From Nitrincola sp. (GTDB taxonomy: Bacteria; Pseudomonadota; Gammaproteobacteria; Pseudomonadales; Balneatricaceae), in NCBI GenBank assembly GCA_021208565.1, contig JAJOJN010000080.1, positions 1 to 57,143 on the forward strand: 57,143 bases of DNA, read 5' to 3'. A program made the translations under genes and the position numbers. Below, one piece after another: positions 51,388 to 57,143 of this stretch (position 1 is its first letter; each line of letters opens with the position of its first letter). The notes under the pieces are model-generated. The model was given only the letters and a program-made list of their open reading frames with translations. It did no database searches and was not told where the DNA came from.

Positions 51388-52542
51388 ATGTCCGAGAATA
51401 ATTCCACGCTGCCTAAGCCGAAGAAATCCGTGGCCTTGTCGGGTACTGCTGCGGGTAATACGGCGTTGTGTACCGTTGGTCGTAATGGTAACGAACTTCA
51501 CTATCGTGGTTACAACATTCTTGACCTTGCTGAGTCTTGTGAGTTTGAAGAAGTTGCCTATTTGCTGGTTCATGGCAAGTTGCCAAATCAGGCAGAGCTA
51601 AATGCTTACAAAACTAAGCTGAAATCACTACGTGGTTTACCTGCAGCGGTTAAAACAGCACTGGAGCAGTTACCCCCCTCTGCACATCCGATGGATGTGA
51701 TGCGTACCGGTGTTTCGGTATTGGGATGTGTTAAGCCAGAGAAAGATGATCACAATCATCCTGGCGCACGTGACATTGCCGACAAGTTGATGGCGTGTCA
51801 GGGCTCTATGCTACTTTACTGGTATCACTATGCTTACAACGGTAAGCGTATTGAGCTGGAAACTGATGACGATTCAATTGGCGGTCATTTCTTGCACCTG
51901 TTGCACGGTGAAAAACCGCGTGAGTCTTGGGTTCGTGCGATGCATACCTCTTTGATTCTCTATGCTGAGCATGAGTTCAATGCCTCTACCTTTACTAGCC
52001 GTGTGATTGCCGGTACAGGTTCCGATTTCTACAGCTGCATCGCGGGTGCAATCGGTGCTTTGCGCGGTCCAAAACATGGCGGTGCAAACGAAGAAGCGTT
52101 TGAAATTCAGAAGCGTTATGACAATCCTGATCATGCAGAAGCGGATATTCGTGAACGTGTCGGTCGTAAGGAAGTGATCATCGGTTTTGGTCACCCTGTT
52201 TACACGGTATCGGATCCACGTAACGAAGTGATCAAGCGTGTCGCGAAGCAACTCTCTGAAGAGCAGGGCAATACCAAGATGTACGACATCGCTGAGCGTT
52301 TAGAGTCAGTGATGTGGGATCTGAAAAAGATGTTCCCGAACCTTGATTGGTTCTCAGCAGTGAGCTATCACATGATGGGTGTACCGACAGATATGTTCAC
52401 ACCTCTGTTCGTGATTTCGCGCACATCGGGCTGGAGTGCTCACGTCATTGAGCAACGCATCGATGGCAAGATCATCCGCCCAAGCGCGAACTATGTGGGT
52501 GAAGAGTGTCGTCCAACTCCGCCTATTGCTGAGCGCAGTTAA
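51388..52542 (+). CDS. prpC: 2-methylcitrate synthase
   Basis: It condenses propionyl-CoA and oxaloacetate to 2-methylcitrate. The 384-aa short-type citrate synthase contains [23 protein letters not shown], the catalytic histidines in [16 protein letters not shown] and [16 protein letters not shown], and [15 protein letters not shown] with catalytic [20 protein letters not shown] downstream. It has AGAGGAG before the ATG and starts 22 bases after prpB. Intact. Confidence 0.96.
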   Translation: MSENNSTLPKPKKSVALSGTAAGNTALCTVGRNGNELHYRGYNILDLAESCEFEEVAYLLVHGKLPNQAELNAYKTKLKSLRGLPAAVKTALEQLPPSAHPMDVMRTGVSVLGCVKPEKDDHNHPGARDIADKLMACQGSMLLYWYHYAYNGKRIELETDDDSIGGHFLHLLHGEKPRESWVRAMHTSLILYAEHEFNASTFTSRVIAGTGSDFYSCIAGAIGALRGPKHGGANEEAFEIQKRYDNPDHAEADIRERVGRKEVIIGFGHPVYTVSDPRNEVIKRVAKQLSEEQGNTKMYDIAERLESVMWDLKKMFPNLDWFSAVSYHMMGVPTDMFTPLFVISRTSGWSAHVIEQRIDGKIIRPSANYVGEECRPTPPIAERS

Positions 52543-52549
52543 TGCTATA

Positions 52550-52591
52550 CAGGGAGTGAAATGTTCAGTCATGTATCTCTACCACTCCCTG
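52550..52591 (+). promoter_or_regulatory. Intercistronic hairpin between prpC and acnD
   Basis: CAGGGAGTG at 52550-52558 pairs perfectly with CACTCCCTG at 52583-52591 around a 24-base loop, in the 98-base prpC-acnD gap. There is no T-run. A role in setting the acnD level or in mRNA processing is possible. Confidence 0.5.
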
Positions 52592-52640
52592 AACTACACG
52601 ACTTAAGTTAAGCAGCCAACCCTGTTAATGGTGAGCCATA

Positions 52641-55242
52641 ATGAATACAGAATACCGTAAACCGCTTCCGGGCACGAAGCTAGATTATTACGATACCCGT
52701 GCCGCTATCGAAGCGATTCAACCCGGTTCCTACGACACTCTACCTTACACGTCTCGTGTATTGGCTGAGCAATTAGTGCGTCGTTGCGAACCAGAAGATC
52801 TAACCGCTTCGTTGAAGCAGTTGATTGAGCGTAAGCAAGAATTGGATTTTCCTTGGTATCCAGCTCGCGTAGTGTGTCATGACATTCTAGGTCAAACCGC
52901 GTTGGTTGACTTGGCAGGTCTGCGTGATGCGATTGCGGAGAAGGGCGGTGATCCAGCTAAGGTCAACCCGGTTGTGCCTACTCAGCTGATTGTTGACCAC
53001 TCCTTAGCGGTTGAAGCCGCTGGCTTTGATCCCGATGCTTTCGAGAAAAACCGTGCCATTGAAGATCGTCGTAACGAAGACCGTTTCCACTTTATCGAGT
53101 GGACCAAAACAGCCTTCAAAAACGTTGATGTGATTCCAGCCGGTAACGGTATCATGCACCAGATCAACCTAGAGAAGATGTCTCCAGTGATCCAAGCGCG
53201 TGATGGAGTGGCATTCCCTGATACCTGTGTTGGTACTGACTCTCATACACCACACGTAGATGCCTTAGGTGTTATCGCGATCGGTGTCGGTGGTTTGGAA
53301 GCTGAAACCGTGATGCTAGGTCTGCCTTCAATGATGCGTCTCCCCGACATTGTCGGTGTAGAGCTAGTGGGCAAGCGTCAACCAGGCATCACCGCAACTG
53401 ATATCGTTTTAGCCCTAACTGAGTTCTTGCGTAAAGAGCGTGTTGTAGGTGCTTACCTTGAGTTCTTCGGTGAAGGTGCTGCAAGCCTGTCAATCGGTGA
53501 CCGCGCAACCATCTCTAACATGACGCCAGAGTACGGCGCTACGGCAGCGATGTTCTACATCGATGAACAAACTATCGATTACTTGAAACTGACCGGTCGT
53601 GAACCTGAGCAGGTTGAGTTGGTTGAAAACTATGCCAAAACGACAGGTTTGTGGGCAGATAGCCTAGTCAAAGCAGAATACCCACGTGTATTGAAGTTTG
53701 ACCTATCCAGCGTCACTCGCACCATGGCAGGTCCTTCTAACCCTCACGCACGTGTAGCTACTTCTGAATTAGCAGCTAAGGGTATTGCTGGCAATCTCGA
53801 AGCCGCTCGTGCTCAAGAAGCGCAGGGCCTAATGCCAGACGGTGCCGTCATTATCGCTGCGATCACGTCTTGTACCAACACCTCTAACCCACGTAACGTG
53901 GTTGCAGCAGGCTTGTTGGCCAAGAAAGCCAACGAACTGGGCTTAGTGCGTAAACCTTGGGTGAAATCTTCCTTCGCGCCAGGTTCTAAAGTGGCTCGCT
54001 TGTACTTGGAAGAAGCCGGCTTACTGCCTGAGCTTGAAAAACTTGGTTTTGGTATCGTGGCTTATGCTTGCACCACCTGTAACGGTATGTCCGGTGCGCT
54101 CGATCCTGTGATCCAGCAAGAGATCATCGACCGCGACCTATACGCTACAGCAGTTTTATCGGGTAACCGTAACTTCGATGGTCGTATCCATCCTTATGCG
54201 AAGCAAGCATTCCTGGCTTCACCTCCATTAGTTGTGGCATACGCGATTGCCGGTACCGTTCGTTTTGATATTGAAAAAGATGTTCTGGGAACTGACCAAA
54301 ACGGTAACCCAATCACGCTGAAAGATCTGTGGCCAAGTGATGAAGAGATCGATGCGATTGTTGCTTCCAGCGTGAAGCCTGAACAGTTCAAAGAGATCTA
54401 CATCCCGATGTTTGATCTGGATCGTGGCGAAGAGGCGAAGAGCCCACTTTACGACTGGCGTCCAATGTCGACCTACATCCGTCGTCCTCCATACTGGGAA
54501 GGTGCCTTGGCAGGCGAGCGCACCATGAAAGGCATGCGTCCTCTTGCGATTCTGCCTGACAACATCACCACCGACCATTTATCGCCTTCTAATGCGATTA
54601 TGATGGACAGTGCGGCGGGTGAATACCTGCACAAGATGGGCGTTCCGGAAGAAGACTTTAACTCCTACGCGACTCACCGTGGCGACCACTTAACCGCACA
54701 ACGTGCTACCTTCGCTAACCCGAAACTGATCAATGAAATGGCAGTTGTCGATGGTCAAGTGAAACAGGGTTCTTTGGCGCGTGTTGAGCCAGAAGGTCAA
54801 GTGATGCGCATGTGGGAAGCGATTGAAACCTACATGAACCGCAAACAAAACCTCATCATCGTTGCTGGCGCTGACTATGGTCAGGGTTCATCACGTGACT
54901 GGGCGGCTAAAGGTGTACGTCTAGCGGGTGTTGAAGTCATTGCTGCAGAAGGTTTTGAACGTATCCACCGTACCAACCTTATCGGTATGGGTGTACTACC
55001 TCTTCAGTTCCGAGCCAGGCACAACCCGTAAGACTCTTGGCCTCGATGGTACTGAAACTTACGATGTTGAAGGCGAATTGGCTCCACGCGGTACCATGAC
55101 ACTGGTCATCAACCGTCAAAATGGTGAGCAGGTCAAAGTACCGATGCTATGTCGCTTAGATACCGCTGCGGAAGTTCGCGTCTATCAAGCGGGTGGCGTC
55201 CTCCAACGCTTCGCCCAAGACTTCTTAGAAGGCGCGGCGTAA
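52641..55242 (+). CDS. acnD: 2-methylcitrate dehydratase AcnD (Fe-S dependent), frameshifted
   Basis: Aconitase-family enzyme that dehydrates 2-methylcitrate to 2-methyl-trans-aconitate and replaces PrpD in operons containing prpF. Motifs are GTDSHTPHVDALGVIAIGVGG, the cluster cysteines in ITSCTNTSNPRN and CTTCNGMSG, and GADYGQGSSRDWAAKG. The main frame ends FRARHNP at 55031. Removing one C of CC at 55010-55011 restores LQFEPGTTRKTLGLDG and the swivel-domain end at 55242, 866 aa. I infer an indel. Confidence 0.95.
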
Positions 55243-55256
55243 CTTCGACTATCACT

Positions 55257-55362
55257 AGGGTGCGGGGCATGTCCGTTTGGACACGCCGTAAACCCGTCCA
55301 TGGGGGCTCGCTGTTGCCATCCATGGCAACAGACGGTCCAACCAGACACGTCCCCGCACCCT
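55257..55362. repeat. Structured intergenic element between acnD and prpF, probable dispersed repeat
   Basis: Outer arms AGGGTGCGGGG (55257-55267) and CCCCGCACCCT (55352-55362) are perfectly complementary. Inside are a 10-bp perfect hairpin CTGTTGCCAT/ATGGCAACAG (55311-55332) and a small TGTCC/GGACA hairpin near 55270-55283. The core GTAAACCCGTCCATGGGGGC followed by CCATCCATGGC resembles interspersed intergenic elements I recall from several gammaproteobacterial genomes. It occurs only once in this window, so repeat status is inferred. Confidence 0.6.
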
Positions 55363-55408
55363 CGTCGCGCTAGTACTCTGGCGCGATGATTTTTAATGGA
55401 GACATGTT

Positions 55409-56587
55409 ATGTCTAATGTTCCTCAGATTAAAATTCCCGCCACTTATATGCGTGGTGGTACGTCGAAGGGTGTGTTTTTCAGCCTGACTGATCTGCCAAA
55501 AGCAGCACAGGTGCCGGGTGAGGCGCGGGATAAGATTTTACAGCGTGTGATCGGTAGTCCAGATCCTTACGGTCAGCAGATCGATGGTATGGGGGCTGCG
55601 ACTTCCAGTACCTCTAAAACCGTGATTCTGGCGAAAAGTGAGCAGTCAGACCATGATGTTGATTATCTGTTTGGTCAGGTAGCGATAAACAAAGCCTTTG
55701 TCGATTGGTCAGGTAACTGCGGCAATCTTACCGCTGCTGTTGGTGCTTTTGCGATCAGTAAAGGCTTAGTCGATGCATCGCGTATTCCTGAAAATGGTAT
55801 CTGTACGGTTCGCATCTGGCAGAAAAATATTGGTAAAACGATTATCGCTCATGTGCCTATCACCAATGGTGAAGTACAGGAAACCGGTGACTTTGAATTG
55901 GATGGTGTGACCTTTCCAGCGGCTGAAGTGGTGATCGAGTTTATGGACCCCGCCGACGGTGAAGGGTCGATGTTCCCAACGGGTAATGTCGTGGATGATC
56001 TTGAAGTACCCGGAATCGGTACGTTTAAGGCCACCATGATCAACTCGGGTATTCCAACAATTTTCGTGAATGCGGATGCGATAGGTTATACCGGCACCGA
56101 GCTGCAAAAGGATATTAATTCCGATGCGGCGGCATTGGAAAAGTTTGAGACGATGCGCGCTTATGGTGCCGTGAAGATGGGGCTGATTCAGGATGTTTCT
56201 GAAGCCGCTGCTCGTCAACATACGCCTAAGATTGCGTTTGTTTCACCTGCTAAATCTTATGAAGCGTCCAGCGGTAAGCAGATTTCTGAACAAGAGATCG
56301 ATATCTGCGTACGGGCTTTGTCGATGGGCAAGCTTCATCACGCCATGATGGGTACCGCTTCTGTGGCGATCGCAACAGCAGCTGCAGTGAAAGGCACTTT
56401 AGTTAATCTGGCTGCGGGTGGTGTTGAGCGTGATTCAGTAACCTTTGGTCATCCTTCTGGAACTTTGCGCGTGGGTGCTGCGGCTACCTTAGAGCAAGAC
56501 GAGTGGAAAGTGACTAAGGCAGTGATGAGTCGCAGTGCTCGTGTGCTGATGGAAGGCTGGGTACGTATTCCAGGTGATACCTTCTAA
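55409..56587 (+). CDS. prpF: 2-methylaconitate cis-trans isomerase
   Basis: It converts 2-methyl-trans-aconitate from AcnD to the cis isomer, which aconitase can then hydrate. The 392-aa protein has the diaminopimelate-epimerase-like fold with family blocks ATYMRGGTSKGVFF, DPYGQQIDGMGAATSSTSKT, VDWSGNCGNLTAAVGAFA and the terminal HPSGTLRVGAA. The conserved lysine and cysteine regions are intact. GGAGA precedes the ATG. The gene closes the operon, followed by two terminators. Confidence 0.96.
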   Translation: MSNVPQIKIPATYMRGGTSKGVFFSLTDLPKAAQVPGEARDKILQRVIGSPDPYGQQIDGMGAATSSTSKTVILAKSEQSDHDVDYLFGQVAINKAFVDWSGNCGNLTAAVGAFAISKGLVDASRIPENGICTVRIWQKNIGKTIIAHVPITNGEVQETGDFELDGVTFPAAEVVIEFMDPADGEGSMFPTGNVVDDLEVPGIGTFKATMINSGIPTIFVNADAIGYTGTELQKDINSDAAALEKFETMRAYGAVKMGLIQDVSEAAARQHTPKIAFVSPAKSYEASSGKQISEQEIDICVRALSMGKLHHAMMGTASVAIATAAAVKGTLVNLAAGGVERDSVTFGHPSGTLRVGAAATLEQDEWKVTKAVMSRSARVLMEGWVRIPGDTF

Positions 56588-56610
56588 GTTTTTACCCTGC
56601 GTTTGAGAAC

Positions 56611-56640
56611 ACATGAGCGCTTTCAAGGCGCTCATGTTTT
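56611..56640 (+). terminator. Terminator after prpF
   Basis: ACATGAGCGC pairs with GCGCTCATGT (10 bp) around loop TTTCAAG and is followed by TTT. It ends the prp operon. Confidence 0.75.
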
Positions 56641-56643
56641 ATT

Positions 56644-56670
56644 AAGCCCACTGGTTGGGCTTATTTTTTT
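56644..56670 (+). terminator. Second, stronger terminator after prpF
   Basis: AAGCCCA pairs with TGGGCTT (7 bp, loop CTGGT), followed by A and seven T. The T-run overlaps the last codons of the convergent DUF2892 gene. Confidence 0.8.
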
Positions 56671-56861
56671 CCTATGTTGCAAGTATTAATGCCGAACAGT
56701 GAATAAGCTGGGCATCTACCCGCCAATCCAGTAATAATCGGCACTATGCCAATCCATGTCCAGGGTGTTCCCGTACCCATAATCGCTAAGATAACCAAAA
56801 GAGTCCCTACGCTGATTCTTGCGATTTTGTCGATCATGCCTACATTAACGTCTAAGTTCAT
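56661..56861 (-). CDS. DUF2892 membrane protein
   Basis: A 66-aa protein starting MNLDVNVGMIDKIARISVG, with two hydrophobic helices (TLLVILAIMGTGTPWTWIGIV and the following glycine-rich IITGLAGRCPAYSLFG). This is the DUF2892 pattern, found alone or fused to rhodanese domains (YgaP), here alone. Two cysteines (RCPAYSLFGINTC) are conserved in the family and may serve sulfur or redox chemistry. GGAGC lies upstream of the start. Confidence 0.85.
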   Translation of the reverse strand: MNLDVNVGMIDKIARISVGTLLVILAIMGTGTPWTWIGIVPIITGLAGRCPAYSLFGINTCNIGKK

Positions 56862-57050
56862 ATTGCGCTCCTTGTTTAGATAAGGCTGATTTAAGTTTTA
56901 CTGATTTACTTTATAGTAGGCTAAGATTAAATAAAAGCGTAGTGATATATTTGTTTTGGTTATAAAAATAATTCTAATAATTCTTTTATATTATATGCCT
57001 GAATGAGATAGAGTAAGCTCATCGTTTTTACAGATACGAGACAATGACTC

Positions 57051-57143
57051 ATGGCGAATTTTACGTACAGAAACTGTTTTAGAAGTGCAGCACTGGAACG
57101 ATACTTTATTTAGTTTTAAGACCACCCGAGATCAGGGGTTTCG
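57051..57143 (+). CDS. fpr: Ferredoxin-NADP reductase, N-terminal fragment, frameshifted
   Basis: The gene runs off the right edge. From ATG 57051, after removing one T from TTTT at 57059-57062, the translation is MANLRTETVLEVQHWNDTLF followed by SFKTTRDQGF, a good match to the start of bacterial Fpr, an FAD enzyme exchanging electrons between NADPH and ferredoxin or flavodoxin. Only about 30 residues are visible, so the call rests on the HWxDTLFSF and TRDxGFR pattern. Confidence 0.75.

Overview
The window is ordinary-looking chromosome of a marine or halophilic gammaproteobacterium, most likely Oceanospirillales. The exact genus is not decidable from sequence reading alone; an Oceanospirillaceae member such as Nitrincola or Marinobacterium would fit. 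The evidence is a TeaABC-type ectoine TRAP transporter with its UspA partner, a class III PHA synthase, an AcnD/PrpF methylcitrate cycle, and the Pseudomonas-like order leuCDB-asd-usg-fimV-truA-trpF-accD-folC-dedD-cvpA-purF-metZ. I see no phage, IS element, CRISPR array, rRNA or tRNA.

Layout. 0-2 kb: end of aroC, then speD-speE (spermidine synthesis). 2-6.7 kb: a CigR-like secreted protein and a sulfate ABC transporter (sbp-cysT-cysW-cysA). 6.7-10.1 kb, minus strand: teaABCD-like compatible-solute uptake. 10.4-14.5 kb: an MFS permease, a DUF6489 protein and phaR, convergent with phaC-phaE (polyhydroxyalkanoate). 14.5-20 kb: a LysR regulator divergent from leuC-leuD-leuB-asd. 20-34.3 kb: usg, fimV, truA, trpF-trpB-trpA, accD, folC, dedD, cvpA, purF, metZ, dusC. 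34.3-37.8 kb, minus strand: two small genes and acnB. 38-43.5 kb: a cluster of poorly described genes with two Roadblock/LC7-type proteins, a solo PAS protein, a cytosolic PhnD-like binding protein, a pseudo-receiver/winged-helix-like protein and a coiled-coil protein. This is the best candidate in the window for an undescribed system. 43.6-49.6 kb: cysB, thrH, a chemoreceptor, pabB and an alpha/beta hydrolase. 49.7-56.6 kb: gntR-prpB-prpC-acnD-prpF (propionate via 2-methylcitrate). 56.6-57.1 kb: a DUF2892 protein and the start of fpr.

How the genes connect. acnB hydrates the methylcitrate-cycle intermediate. Its promoter carries nearly the same 12-bp palindrome (around TTGTCGACAA) that sits at the gntR-prp promoter, which suggests one regulator covers both. 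CysB probably controls the sulfate transporter at 2.7-6.7 kb. PhaR and PhaEC form the storage-polymer module.

Data quality. 23 of 57 genes, including essential ones such as aroC, accD and asd, read in two or more frames. About 36 one-base shifts are needed to restore them, roughly 26 extra and 10 missing bases, most of them in homopolymers. I treat them as sequencing or assembly indels, not pseudogenes, and give the gene limits that the restored reading frames imply.
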